From positions 26,102,431 to 26,166,430 of the forward strand of contig NC_059372.1 of the NCBI RefSeq assembly GCF_019703515.2: a stretch of 64,000 nt of DNA, written 5' to 3'. Origin of the DNA: Myxocyprinus asiaticus. Lineage: Eukaryota > Chordata > Actinopteri > Cypriniformes > Catostomidae. The position numbers were made by a program, and so were the translations under genes. The notes beneath the pieces are model-generated. The model made no database searches. It saw only the letters and a list, made by a program, of their open reading frames with translations, and was not told where the DNA came from. How positions within the stretch are numbered: position 1 is the stretch's first letter; each line of letters opens with the position of its first letter. Of this stretch, positions 1 to 10,932 are shown one piece after another.

Positions 1-600
1 AAAATGTGTCATAAAAGTAGTCCATGTGACTTGTGCGTCTAATTTTTTATGATGTCTGAAGGCATATGATAATTTCTTTTTTGTGAGAAACAACCTGAAA
101 TGAGAGAAGCTCCTTCAAAGTGGTTTGTGTGTTCACGCGTTAATTTTGTTCTTTTTTTTTAAGCTTTAAATTGAGGTACTGTCAACTGCCATTGTGTTGA
201 AAAGATAGCCTGTGATGTTCATTAAAACCTCCTAAAATTTATTTTTAGGTGAGTATTAAAGGGTACTTAAGTTAAAATGAAATGTGTAGTAATATTTTTA
301 AAGCGAAATGGCTAAAAATAAATATGTATCCTACTGTATTTGATGACAAATTGTGATTCTGAGATGTTTAAAGTGTTAATTCTGTGACATTGTGAACAAA
401 AATGTGAAAAATGTGAAATTATTGAATGTTCCATATTATTTAATAAATGTGATTAAACATCAAGTTGGCAGTTTTTAATATGCTTTATTGAGTACAAATT
501 TGCCATTCATTAGGTACAAATTGCTTGTCACTGGGGCAGTACCCTTAAAAGGCCATATTTGCACCTTTTCCAAGGGTACATTATAGTAACATATCACTGA
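1..600. other. AT-rich intergenic DNA
   Basis: No credible coding exon is seen. The last 120 bases (about 484-600) contain a phrase with CACTGGGGCAGTACCC that resembles a common fish interspersed repeat, but I cannot name the family or set its ends. Confidence 0.4.
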
Positions 601-754
601 GGTCCAAGTTCCCTATCTGTCACTCACTCAACGTTGTCTCGATGTAGTGACACTAGGGGTCACTCTTGGGAGCCCGAGACACCTCTAGTCTTTGATAAAA
701 GGCCAATGAAAATTGGCGAGTGGTATTTACATACCACTCCCCTGGACATACAGG

Positions 755-762
755 TATAAAAG
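755..762 (+). promoter_or_regulatory. TATA-like box of the DIRS element
   Basis: TATAAAAG lies about 265 bases upstream of the gag-like start codon, inside the recognisable DIRS leader. It is a plausible core promoter element for the retrotransposon transcript. This is inferred from position only. Confidence 0.3.
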
Positions 763-1019
763 GAGCTGGTATGCAACCACTCATTCAGATTTTCTCTTCG
801 GAGCCGAACGGTCGATGTTTACTGAGCTGACTGTTCATTCACTTCTGCTGGATCTGATGGCGGATTTCAGCGGCTTCTCCCTCCTCTGCACTGGTGCACT
901 GCAGAGAACGCCCCTGGGCGCTTCGGCAGAAAAAAGAGAATATATTTTTCTAAAAGAGTATATTTCTCTAAAAGAGCGGCACACACGGAACGTCTTTTTA
1001 AAGACGCGTCTTTTTAAAG

Positions 1020-2464
1020 ATGTCTTTCCGTTTGTGTGTTATTCCTGGTTGCGGTCATTACCTCTCAACTTCTGACGGTCACGACCGCTGTCTTTCGTGT
1101 CTGGGCGTGATCCACGCGGAGACAGCATTCGTGGATGGATCATGTACTCACTGCGAGAACATGACCATGGCAATCTACCTACGGGTACGAAGCCAGCGCG
1201 GCTAGCACTGGGGGCAATTTGGGGACCCCAATGGGACCACCTCTGCCGGGTATCCCCCCACGGACCTCCCATTCCCCAGCACGCTCATCTGCCCCGATCG
1301 GGCTTCCGGATGAGTCCGCCGGCTCATCTCAAGGCAAGTTCGACCTCTTGTTCGGAGCCCGCAAAGCTGATGAGCTCTTGAGCGCAGCATCGGAGAGTGG
1401 GCTTGTCCAGCTGAATGCAGAAGCCTCAGCTGGGCCCCCCTTTGGGTACGGTAGCCCAGTCACAGGCTGATGCGGAAATGAAGGACATGCTTTCCCGGGC
1501 AGCTGCGAGCGTCGGGCTAGAGTGGAACCCTCCGCTCTCCCCTGAACCCTCGCAGCTCGATGATTGGTTCCTGGGCTCGTGGCGCCTCTCAAAGCAGCCA
1601 CGCCCTGCCCCAGTCCCTTTCTTCCCGGAAGTGCATGAGGAGCTGACAAGATCGTGGGAGGCACCTTTTACTGCCCGGTCCCGATCTTTCAGCTCCCCCA
1701 CCCTCACTACCCTCGATGGCAGGGCAGCCAGGGGCTATTCGGTGATTCACCCGGTGGATAAGGTGCTTGCGGAGCACCTATGCCCACAGAGCGCTGCCAC
1801 CTGGCACGGACGCCCAAAGTTCCCGTCCAAGGCCTGTAGGTTTACGTCGTCCCTGACGGCCAAAGCCTACAGTGCTGCTGGACAAGCCGCCTCCGCCCTG
1901 CACGCCATGGCTCTCCTGCAAGTCCACCAAGCCAAGGCGCTAAAGGAACTGCACGAGGGTTGTTCCGCTCCAGATTTGATGCAGGAGCTGCGCTTGGCGA
2001 CCGACCTCGCTCTCCGGGCGACGAAGGTCACGGCGCGGTCTCTCGGGTGGGCGATGTCCACCTTAGTGGTCCAGGAGCGCCACCTTTGGCTCAACCTGAT
2101 CGAGATGGGTGAGGCTGACAAGGCACAGTTCCTTGCTGCCCCCATTTCCCAGGTTGGCCTATTCGGCGACACCGTTGAGGACTTTGCCCAGCAGTTCTCG
2201 ATGGTGAAGCAGCAGACAGAGGCTATCAGACACATCCTGCCCCAGCACAGCTCAAGATCCCGCACCCTGCCTGCTCATCGCCAAGGGCATCCCCCTGTGG
2301 TGACTGCACCGGCTCTGCTGCAGCCCACCCCTTCAGCCCCTACAGCACCGCAGGAAGCAGATGCCACCCGTCTCAGGGCCGGCCACCAAGAACCCACGGA
2401 AGGCTTCGAAGCACCCCTGAGATGGGCGACCCAGGGACGACGAAACCCACCTTGGAGCTGGTAA
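1020..2464 (+). pseudogene. DIRS gag-like ORF1, frameshifted
   Basis: The likely start is ATG at 1020, giving a cysteine/histidine-rich N-terminus (C-x4-C-x-H, then H-x2-C-x2-C within the first 27 residues) that looks like a small zinc-binding module. That frame closes at 1205. The body continues in another frame from about 1415 to 2464 and encodes roughly 330 residues. These are rich in Pro, Ala and Gln and include a helical stretch with LMQELRLATDLALRATKV, which I recognise as the conserved core of fish DIRS ORF1 proteins. At least one frameshift separates the two parts, so no intact protein is made. The role in the family is assumed to be a nucleocapsid-like RNA-binding function. The segment 2465-2980 between this ORF and the RT contains no clear conserved domain. 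Confidence 0.75.
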
Positions 2465-2979
2465 GCAGACAACTCCATCCCCCGGTGGAGGGCCGGGAGG
2501 AGAATCTTTTGTTGCTTTTTCATTTAATTTTGCCCAAGTGGCTGCGGTACCCAACAGTTCAGCAAAAGTGTGGTTTCCTCGTTCCCTGGGTCACATACCC
2601 AGTGTGCATGGCCATCATCATGACCATGTCCACCTTTTCATCCTTGCAGGTTTGGTGCTCCAGCGGCGGTCTCCCTGCCCCTGCGCACCCAGCTGTGGCA
2701 CAAATCCGCACCCGATGTGACAGTCTCCACGGGTCACGAGGACAGGCCTCTTCCTCCCCTGTCCCAGGCTGTTCCGGGGGTGGTCACAAGTAGCCAGGTA
2801 AGTGCTTTGATGTCCCTGAACTCAGCACAGCCACAACATGGCGTGGCACCTCAGGCTCCGCCCCACCGCAAGGCCCCACCTGCCGGTACATCCGAGGAGA
2901 TTGTCCCCTTGGTCCCCCTTGCGCGGAGCTTGGATGCGTGGCTTGCGCTTCCAATCCGTCGCGATGGCTGATCCGGACC

Positions 2980-4136
2980 GTCCGACATGGCTAAGCGATT
3001 CAGTTTGCCAGGCGTCCGCCCAGGTTCAGCGGCATCCACTTCACCTCGGTGAAGGGCGAGAACGCTGCTACCTTGTGTGCGGAGATCACTACCCTCCTAT
3101 TGAAGGATGCGATAGGGCCTGTCCCTCCGCCTGAGATGAAGAAGGGGTTTTACAGCCCCTACTTCATTGTACCGAAAAAAGGCGGTGGGTTGCAGCCAAT
3201 CTTGGACCTGCGAGTACTGAACCGGGCTTTGCACAGACTCCGGTTCAAGATGCTGATGCCAAAAACCATTCTGGTGAGCGTCCGGCATCAAGATTGGTTC
3301 GTGGTGGTAGACCTGAAGGATGCGTACTTCCATGTCTCGATTCTACCTCGGTGTGCATTTGAGGGCCGGGGGTATCAGTACGAGGTCCTCCCTTTCGGTC
3401 TGTCCTTGTCCCCTCGCATCTTCACGAAGGTCACAGAGGCAGCTCTTGCCCCATTAAGGGAAGTGGGCATTCACATTCTCAACTATCTCGATGATTGGCT
3501 AATCCTAGCTCACTCTCGGGATATGTTGTGAGCACACAGGGACCTGGTGCTCTTGCACCTCAGCCGACTAGGGCTTTGGGTCAACTTGGAAAAGAGCAAG
3601 CTCCTCCCGGTTCAGAGCATCTCTTTTCTCGGTTTGGAGTTGGACTCAGTCTCATTGACGGCGCGCCTCACAAAATTGCGCGCACAGTTGGTGCTGACCT
3701 GTTTGAAGGCGTTCAAACAGAAAACAGTGGTTCCACTGAAACTCTTTCAGAGGCTCCTGGGGCATATGGCATCCTCAATAGTGGCCACTCCGCTCGGGTT
3801 GATGCATATGAGACCGCTTCAGCACTGGCTTCAGACTCGAGTCCCGAAATGGTCATGGCGCCGCGGGATACATCGCGTGGCCATCACACCGATCTGTCAC
3901 TGCCTCTTCAGCCCTTGGACTGACCTCACCTTTCTACAGGCAGGCGTTCCCCTAGAGCAGGTCTCCAGGCACGTTGTGTTCCTCCTCTAGAGTCAGCAGC
4001 AAGGTCAGGGAGTACGAGGAGCAGGTCATCCTGGTAGCACCCTACTGGCCCATCCAGATGTGGTTCTCAGACCTCACGCTCCTCGTGACAGCCCCCCCTG
4101 GCAAATTCCCCTGAGGAAGGACCTTCCTTCTCAGGG
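2980..4136 (+). pseudogene. DIRS reverse transcriptase / RNase H, broken
   Basis: In one frame the block reads through QFARRPPRFSG (about 3001), YSPYFIVPKKGGGLQPILDL (RT motif region), DWFVVVDLKDAYFHVSI, LPFGLSLSPRIF and the catalytic box YLDD at 3484-3495. This is the reverse transcriptase order of DIRS elements. Lesions visible in the frame are a TAA at 2992-2994, a TGA at 3529-3531 and a TAG at about 3988. Near 3975-3990 the text jumps from early RNase H sequence straight to the C-terminal VILVAPYWPIQMWF block, so several hundred expected codons are missing. A further single-base frameshift follows at about 4095-4110. The RNase H acidic residues are not visible, presumably lost in the deletion. 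Confidence 0.85.
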
Positions 4137-4880
4137 ATGGGGCACCATCTGGCACCCGTGACCAGGCCTCTGGAATCTCCATGTCTGGCCCCTGGACGGG
4201 ACGTGGAAGACTTAAGCGGTCTACCACCCGCCGTGGTAGACACGATCACTCAGGCTAGGGCCCCCTCTACGAGGCGCCTGTATGCCTTGAAGTGGCATCT
4301 GTTCGCTAAATGGTGTTCTTCCCGACGTGAAGACCCCCAGAGATGTGCAGTCATATCGGTGCTTTCCTTCTTGCAGGAGAGGTTGGAAGGGCGGCTATCC
4401 CCTTCCACCTTGAAGGTATATGTAACCGATATAGCGGCACACTGCGACACAGTGGACGGTAAGTCCTTAGGGAAGCACGACCTGATCATCAGGTTCCTGA
4501 GAGGTGCCAGGAGGTTGAATCCCTTCAGACCGCACCTCGTTCCCTCATGGAACCTCTCTGTAGGTCTTCAGGGTCTACAGAGAGCCCCCTTTGAGCCCTT
4601 GCAGTCAGCTGAGCTTAAGGCACTCTCCTCAAAGACTGCCCTCCTGACTGCGCTCACTTCCATCAAGAGGGTAGGAGACCTGCAAGCATTCTCTGTCAGT
4701 GAAACATGCCTGGAGTTCGGTCCGGGCTACTCTCATGTGGTCCTGAGACCCCGGCTGGCTGTCCCGGACTTACCTGCTTGTGCGTGCCACTACACGGGAC
4801 GAAACCGGTTCCACCCGGAGATTGTAGAACCTCGCAAAGGTGTTGGGTGTTGCCCAGCCTGCTGCTCTGCAAATGTCTGT
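4137..4880 (+). pseudogene. DIRS tyrosine recombinase, 3' truncated
   Basis: An open frame from 4137 encodes an N-terminal SAM-like domain (ARAPSTRRLYALKWHLF, SPSTLKVYVTDIAAH) followed by the start of the catalytic domain. The first catalytic arginine is in SIKRVGDL at about residue 178 (codon near 4668). The usual downstream H-x-x-R and tyrosine boxes are not present. After about 4787 the frame loses similarity and ends at 4883 as the minisatellite begins. In intact relatives this enzyme joins the circular DNA intermediate to the chromosome without a target duplication. This copy cannot. The true start may be further upstream, overlapping the end of the RT block, as in other DIRS elements. 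Confidence 0.8.
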
Positions 4881-4887
4881 TAGAGAC

Positions 4888-5570
4888 ACTAGGCCCCATC
4901 GTCCGAATGACAGACAAGCACTACACCCCATCTTCCGAATGACTGACAAGCACTACACCCCATCTTCTGAATGACTGATAAGCACAACACCCCATCTTCC
5001 GAATTACTGACAAGCACTACACCCCATCTTCTGAATTACTGACAAGCACTACACTCCATCTTCCGAATCACTGACAAGCACTACACTCCATCTTCTGAAT
5101 GACTGACAAGCACTACAACCCATCTTCTGAATTATTGACAAGCACTACACCCCATCTTCCGAATGACTGACAAGCACTACACCCCATCTTCCGAATGACT
5201 GACAAGCACTACACCCCATCTTCCGAATGTCTGACAAGCACTACACTCCATCTTCCGAATCACTGACAAGCACTACACCCCATCTTCCGAATCACTGACA
5301 AGCACTACACCCCATCTTCCGAATCACTGACAAGCACTACACCCCATCTTCTGAATTACTGACAAGCACGGCACCCCATCTTCCGAATGACTGACAAGCA
5401 CTACACCCCATCTTCTGAATTACTGACAAGCACTACACCCCATCTTCCGAATCACCGACAAGCACTACACCCCATCTTCCGAATCACTGACAAGCACTAC
5501 ACCCCATCTTCAGAATCATTGACAAGGACTACACCCCATTTTCCAAAATACTGACAAGCGTCTTCCCCCA
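4888..5570 (+). repeat. 32-bp minisatellite, about 21 copies
   Basis: Tandem units of 32 bases contain CTGACAAGCACTACACCCC and CATCTTCCGAAT. The first unit is degenerate (CATCGTCCGAATGACAGAC). Internal units differ by a few substitutions at fixed positions: TTCC or TTCT, and GAATGA, GAATCA or GAATTA. The last two units are the most diverged, ending near 5570. The array abuts the truncated recombinase gene, so it may have grown from, or at, the broken end of the DIRS element. There are no unique spacers. Confidence 0.9.
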
Positions 5571-6182
5571 TCACACATTTCTGCAATCAATTTTAACACG
5601 TTCACCTTTCCCTGTGGTGCTACTGATAGCATACTCAGACCACTTATTTTCACGTCTGTAATTGGCCTAACATGGCGTAATTTTTAAGATCATAAGGCCC
5701 ATTATTCTTATATTTTACACTTATTCCCCATAGTAAAAATATGTTGAAATGAATAGACAGATAAACATTGTATATAATCATAAGATTGAAGTGGGCCATG
5801 ACAACCTTATTCTTTGTATACTACTTCCATTATTAAGAAATCAAATACAGCAATTCACTTTCAAAGTAATTAGAATTATAGCTTTAAAGCAAATTACAAA
5901 GACAAATCAGATTCCCCCCAAAAGCGAGGAGGGAGTGGAGAGAAATATATTAAGATAAAAGATTAAGAACCTAAAATTTGAACAGAGATGGGAACTGCTT
6001 AAATAATAATATAATATTAAACTATGATTATTCTTTCTCTTTGACTTTTCTGGTTAATTGGTTAAATGGGAACATAATTAGCAATTATACTGCCCTGAAA
6101 TGGCAAAACGCAAAACTGAGTAATGACAGTAATCAGGTGTCTTAGACTATGATCAATGCGTGACAGACGAGTTTGGCTCAAA
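5571..6182. other. AT-rich intergenic DNA
   Basis: No gene, RNA or repeat is recognised. A short open frame at 5749-5958 has no domain and a composition expected by chance. Confidence 0.4.
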
Positions 6183-7418
6183 CACTATATTGCCAAAAGT
6201 ATTCGCTCATCTGCCTTTAGACGCATATGAACTTAAGTGACATCCCATTCTTAATCCATAGGGTTTAATATGACGTCGGCCCACCCTTTGCAGCTACAAC
6301 AGCTTCAACTCTTCTGGGAAGGCTTTCCACAAGGTGTAGGAGTGTGTTTATGGGAATTTTTGACCATTCTTCCAGAAGCGCATTTGTGAGGTCAGACACT
6401 GATGTTGGACGAGAAGGCCTGGCTCGCAGTCTTCGCTCTAATTCATCCCAAAGGTGCTCCATCGGGTTGAGGTCAGGACTCTGTGCAGGCCAGTCAAGTT
6501 CTTCCACACCAAACTCGCTCATCCATGTCTTTATGGACCTTGCTTTATGCACTGGTGCGCAGTCATGTTGGAACAGGAAGGGGCCATCCCTAAACTGTTC
6601 CCACAAAGTTGGGAGCATGGAATTGTCCAAAATCTCTTGGTATGCTGAAGCATTCAGAGTTCCTTTCACTGGAACTAAGGGGCCAAGCCCAGCTCCTGAA
6701 AACCAACCCCACACCATAATCCCCCCTCCACCAAACTTCACAGTTGGCACAATGCAGTCAGACAAGTACTGTTCTCCTGGCAACCGCCAAACCCAGACTC
6801 GTCCATCAGATTGCCAGATGGAGAAGCGTGATTCGTCACTCCAGAGAACGCGTCTCCACTGCTCTAGAGTCCGGTGGCGGCGTGCTTTACACCACTGCAT
6901 CCGGTGCTTTGCATTGCACTTGATGATGTATGGCTTGGATGCAGCTGCTCGGCCATGGAAACCCATTCCATGAAGCTCTCTACGCACTGTTCTTGAGCTA
7001 ATCTGAAGGCCACGTGAACTTTGGAGGTCTGTAGCGATCGACTCTGCAGAAAGTTGGCGACCTCTGTGCACTATGCGCCTCAGCATCCGCTGACCCCGCT
7101 CTGTCATTTTACTTCGTGGCTGAGTTGCTGTCATTCCCAATCGCTTCCACTTTGTTATAATACCACTGACAGTTGACTATGGAATATTTAGTAGCGAGGA
7201 AATTTCACGACTGGACTTGTTGCACAGGTGGCATCCTATCACGGTACCACGCTGGAATTCACTGAGCTCCTGAGAGCGGCCCATTCTTTCACAAATGTTT
7301 GTAGAAGCAGTCTGCATGCCTAGGTGCTTCATTTTATACACCTGTGGCCATGGAAGTGATTGGAACACCTGAATTCAATTATTTGGATGGGTGAGCGAAT
7401 ACTTTTGGCAATATAGTG
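6183..7418 (-). mobile_element. Tc1-family DNA transposon, nearly intact
   Basis: Terminal inverted repeats begin CACTATATTGCCAAAAGTAT at 6183 and match the reverse complement of the sequence ending at 7418. At least 26 terminal bases agree. The right flank is TA (7419-7420), the Tc1 target. The left flank is AA, so one copy of the TA duplication has changed. The element is 1236 bp, close to the usual size for a full-length fish Tc1 element with short inverted repeats. It carries one transposase gene on the minus strand. Confidence 0.9.
6265..7284 (-). pseudogene. Tc1 transposase with one in-frame stop
   Basis: The reading frame starts at ATG 7284 (MGRSQELSEFQRG), stops at TAG 7177-7179, and resumes in the same frame to a normal stop at 6265. 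It has 340 codons including both stops, the usual Tc1 length. The N-terminal part contains the helix-turn-helix DNA-binding region. The catalytic domain has WSDESRF (D), [11 protein letters not shown] (D) and [12 protein letters not shown] (E), with 34 residues between the second D and the E, giving the DD34E signature. Apart from the nonsense codon, the linker between the two DNA-binding helices reads [11 protein letters not shown]. The basic GRPR-like motif expected there is not visible, so a small in-frame deletion is possible. The transposase would cut and paste the element at TA sites. Confidence 0.9.
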
Positions 7419-7623
7419 TATGTTAAAATTCAGTGAAAATTTTATGTGAAAATGCAGTCACTACAAAATCCAAATAAAAATAATTCAAGCCATTTTTTTT
7501 ATCAGTTTCAGTGTTATTTACTGAGTGTGGCCTTTTTAGGGTAGTAAAGGGTTTTGATACAGTATTTTTAAATAGTGAAACTAAACGTGTAAAGTCATTT
7601 AGGTAAATATAAAGAAATTTAGA

Positions 7624-7657
7624 TGGGTGGATGGATGGATGGATGGATGGATGGATA
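7624..7657. repeat. (GGAT)n microsatellite
   Basis: About eight tandem copies of GGAT, the first one slightly altered. Confidence 0.95.
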
Positions 7658-8274
7658 TAAAGTAATGCCATGTCAGCACAAAGGGTTATTTTCATGGCAG
7701 AATCAGAGTATCTTAATGTGCAATGACAAGCAATAAACAACAAACTACTACAGCACTTTAAAAAGATAGATGTAAATAAAAAAGACGTAAGACACGAGGT
7801 GAAGACAGACAACATCTCTCTCATCAGCGACACAAAGCTTTCAACAGGGGAAATAGAAGCACGCGTCCCGCAAGTCACTACTGTATTCAAGCCATGATCG
7901 CAAATGATACCATCAGCTAATATTGGCTGGGATAATGCTTTACAATTCAGGTCCAGTATTTAGCTAACAACCGCAGCGTGATTTTGGGGAGCTGAAGTGG
8001 AGGGAGAGGGAGGCATTTGATATGCGGGAAGAGGGAGCCTGTGGTACATTAACAGAAGCCACATGGTCACTGCTAGAAGCACCACCAAGCTTCCTTATGG
8101 ACACTAAAATATACGCAATGCACAAAAATATATCTTATTACGTACGTCACTCGCATGACGGTCTTTGGTCTATAGCAGAGTGAAGCCAGTCACCTCTTAA
8201 ATGTAGAAAGTGTTGTTGCTTTCGGCCAATGACAAAAATTGAAAAATACTACAAATTTCTGGTGCTATTTTGTG

Positions 8275-8474
8275 ATTGCTTGGGGTGGTCTACAGCCCAC
8301 CCTCAATGCTTGCAACACACAGCCCACCCCCAAATTGCTTTTAACCAATGCATAGATCGTAAAAATAAAAATATTTTATTTAATACCGTGTTTGCCAAAT
8401 GTTTGATTGGGTGGGCAAGACTCACATTTGGGTGGGCTCAGCCCACCCTTGCCCATGCCTACATCCGGCCCTGA
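8275..8474. repeat. Truncated DNA-transposon-like repeat
   Basis: The motif AGCCCACCC and its complement recur through this segment. A 19-base palindrome lies at 8430-8448 (GGGTGGGCT, C, AGCCCACCC). The segment ends in CCGGCCCTG at about 8472, which I recognise as the terminal sequence of a common fish DNA transposon. No matching left end is seen. Confidence 0.45.
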
Positions 8475-9672
8475 TCACACATTTCTTTGCCTTAATGCAC
8501 ATTGTAGATGTACCATTCTGTGACATGCTGAAGACCATTTTGGCAACAATATGTAATTACTAAATATACATGCATGATTAATCCAGATGCAAGGAAAAAT
8601 ACTGAGGTAAAAAGTAAATTTCTCAGTTGTTTCCAAGTCTTAAATGAATTATTCCTAAATATGATGCCTTAATACAGATATGATGTTGCTGGGTTTTGAT
8701 TGAGAAGCAGATCTGTACTTAAAACAATTAATTAAAATAAAATAAAATAATTAAACAGCTATTAAATAATTAAAATAAAATAATCTGGCCCACATAAGAT
8801 GACGTTTAGTCCGAACGTGCCCATGCAGTGTGTGCATGCATGCAGGAGAGAGATTTAGGCTATTAATTGATTTCAGAGTGCCAAATGTATTTTTGAAATA
8901 TTTGAAAAACTTTTGGGGATATATTTAATATAAAGAATACATTTATTGAAAAGATGCTATTTTATATAGGCTACTGTATATATTTCTTGTTATGATCTGT
9001 ATGCTGATAATTCCCCCACATGGGGAAAAAAATAGATATTTAGCTTATTTTGGTTGAGGCAAGTCCCTTATTTTAAGATTGTTTTCTAGACAAGGTCTCT
9101 TGTTTCTTGGCATTTTTTTTTTTTTTTTTTGGTCACTACATTTTGTTAGATTTATGATAACATATTTAAAACAAGTCAGTATAGCTCCTGTAAGTATACT
9201 TTGACATCACTCTCATAGTTCCCTTCATCTTTAGAGGCAGCACATAAAACAATCCCAAAGTTTCATAGTAATTATAAAACTGAACAAACTCTACAATGTA
9301 TGGGAATATGTCTTGCTACCGTTTTACGAATCATATTTAATTTGCCATTATGGGAGGGTGTTCGTAGAGATTACACAAATCCATCAAGGTGAACAGCTCA
9401 TTTGTTTCAGGCTGATATGATTAACAAGTGTTTACTTAATGTGTTCAGCTGTAAACAGCACATCTGAGCTTATCAGCTGACAATTGGACAAGATACTTTA
9501 GATGATTGGAGTACAAAAATACACCCATCCACACACTATTTTTTTTTTTTACAAAACGCATCTGTGGGAGGTGTGTAGTGTGTGGGCAAAAGTTAAAAAT
9601 GTAACTTCTAAGTGCATTTCATATGTAGTGTCGCATCAAAATGCCCTACAGGAGTTGTAGTAGTGTATGTAG

Positions 9673-10924
9673 TAGTGATTGACCGAAATGGGCTTTTTAA
9701 TGGCCAGTGCTGATATCCAGAGAGCAGGGTGGCTGACAGACTGATATAATGCCGATATATCACACAATTTCATATAGTAAATAACATAAACATAAAATTG
9801 CTAAAAATGAATAAACTCTTATTTAGCACTATATTTACTCAATTTCACACTAGACTTTAACTTTGTAAAAAAGAATACAAATAATAATATTGAATTTTAA
9901 ATGGTAGATAGCAGTTTCTTCTGATTTCTGATTAGTCATCAAATTTCAGTAATTTATCTGAACATGAAGAAATTGTTAATATATTAGGAAGAAGGAAATA
10001 ACAGTACACACAGTAGTCCTGCAACCATGGATGGCATGTCCATGTTAGCAATCGCATTTTCTCAAAAAAATACAGAATCAAACCAATCGCACATACAGTG
10101 CATAGTGTATAAGACATTTACTTATAGCACACGTGAAGCGCTTTTACTTTGAAGTTGCACTTACATGCTCGTGCGGATCCAGCACGAGCAGCAATCTCCT
10201 AACACTTTAAACATCCTGGATCACCTGCTTGGATTGTCACGGACTTACAGTCATGATTTGTGAATCAGAGGAACTTTTGATCCTGATTCTGAAGTTTTGA
10301 TTCTGGCTGACAGAATACGCGCTTCAGAGGAAGATATTAGATGAGCGATCGACGGGAAGAAAACGCTGGATTTTTGTGAGGTTTGTGAATTACATCTTTT
10401 TAAACCAGATATCTACATATTTGCGGACGGTATATAATAGAAGTTTTATTGATATTTGCCTTTTATCACTAGAAAAGTTACAGGGAACTGTTGAGGAGAG
10501 ACTGTTAAAATACATGCGTCAGAGGAAGATTTATGAGTGTTCCACAGGATGCTGGATCTGCTGACGTTTTGTGAGGTTGGTTTATTTCATCTGTTTAAAC
10601 GAGATATGCGCATATTTGCATATGACGGCATATGATATTAATTTTACTGATATGCGTCTGCAGCTGCTCAGATATGCGGACTGTTACAATGACACTGTGT
10701 TGCACACTGGTCTATTATTGTAGTAACACAATGGCATGTAACAACAAAACGAACCGTGACTGGTTGATTACATGTCTCAATCACTTCATATGCAAGCAGG
10801 CAATTCTCAGCGCCCTCAAGAAACAAATCGGCCAATGGGGAAAAGTTATTGGCCGACGCGATAATTAAAAAATTCTGAATATCGGCCGATTTATCGGCCT
10901 CCGCGATATATCGGTCAGCCACTA
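9673..10924. mobile_element. Non-autonomous hAT transposon with 8-bp TSD
   Basis: The element is bounded by a perfect 8-bp direct repeat GTATGTAG at 9665-9672 and 10925-10932. The ends are imperfect inverted repeats: TAGTGATTGACCGAAAT at the left, and the complement of the right end reads TAGTGGCTGACCGATAT. An 8-bp duplication with TAGTG-type ends is characteristic of hAT elements. The 1252-bp interior has no transposase domain, so it would depend on a source elsewhere. Subterminal TATCGGCC/GGCCGATA motifs recur near both ends. An internal direct duplication (about 10325-10460 and 10508-10655) shares CAGAGGAAGAT, GTGAGGTT and GATATNNNCATATTTGC. Confidence 0.85.
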
Positions 10925-10932
10925 GTATGTAG

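Larger units (their letters stand above)
601..4890 (+). mobile_element. Decayed DIRS-type (tyrosine recombinase) retrotransposon
   Basis: Three coding blocks lie in DIRS order on the plus strand: a gag-like ORF (1020-2464), a reverse transcriptase/RNase H block with a YLDD active site (about 2980-4136), and a tyrosine-recombinase block (4137-4880). The upstream leader (about 630-720) includes TAGTGACACTAGGGGTCA, which I recognise as part of the inverted terminal repeat of fish DIRS elements. The copy is dead. It has stop codons in the RT frame, an internal deletion removing most of the RNase H region and whatever followed, and a recombinase that stops before the second half of its active site. 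The right terminal repeat is missing and a 32-bp minisatellite takes its place. The GC content is well above that of the surrounding DNA. The 5' limit is approximate. Confidence 0.85.
7419..9664. other. AT-rich intergenic DNA with small repeats
   Basis: No cellular gene is seen. The stretch holds a GGAT microsatellite (7624-7657), a transposon-like fragment (8275-8474), several poly-T/poly-A tracts and short chance open frames. Confidence 0.4.

Noticed and set aside
1097..1707. Several overlapping 60-130 aa ORFs on both strands near the DIRS ORF1
   Set aside because: They are shadows in GC-rich retrotransposon sequence. Only the frames with DIRS similarity were kept.
4888..5570. CRISPR-like regular 32-bp repeats
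   Set aside because: The repeats are contiguous with no unique spacers, in a vertebrate genome. It is a minisatellite.
6344..6973. 209-aa plus-strand ORF
   Set aside because: It is the antisense shadow of the Tc1 transposase.
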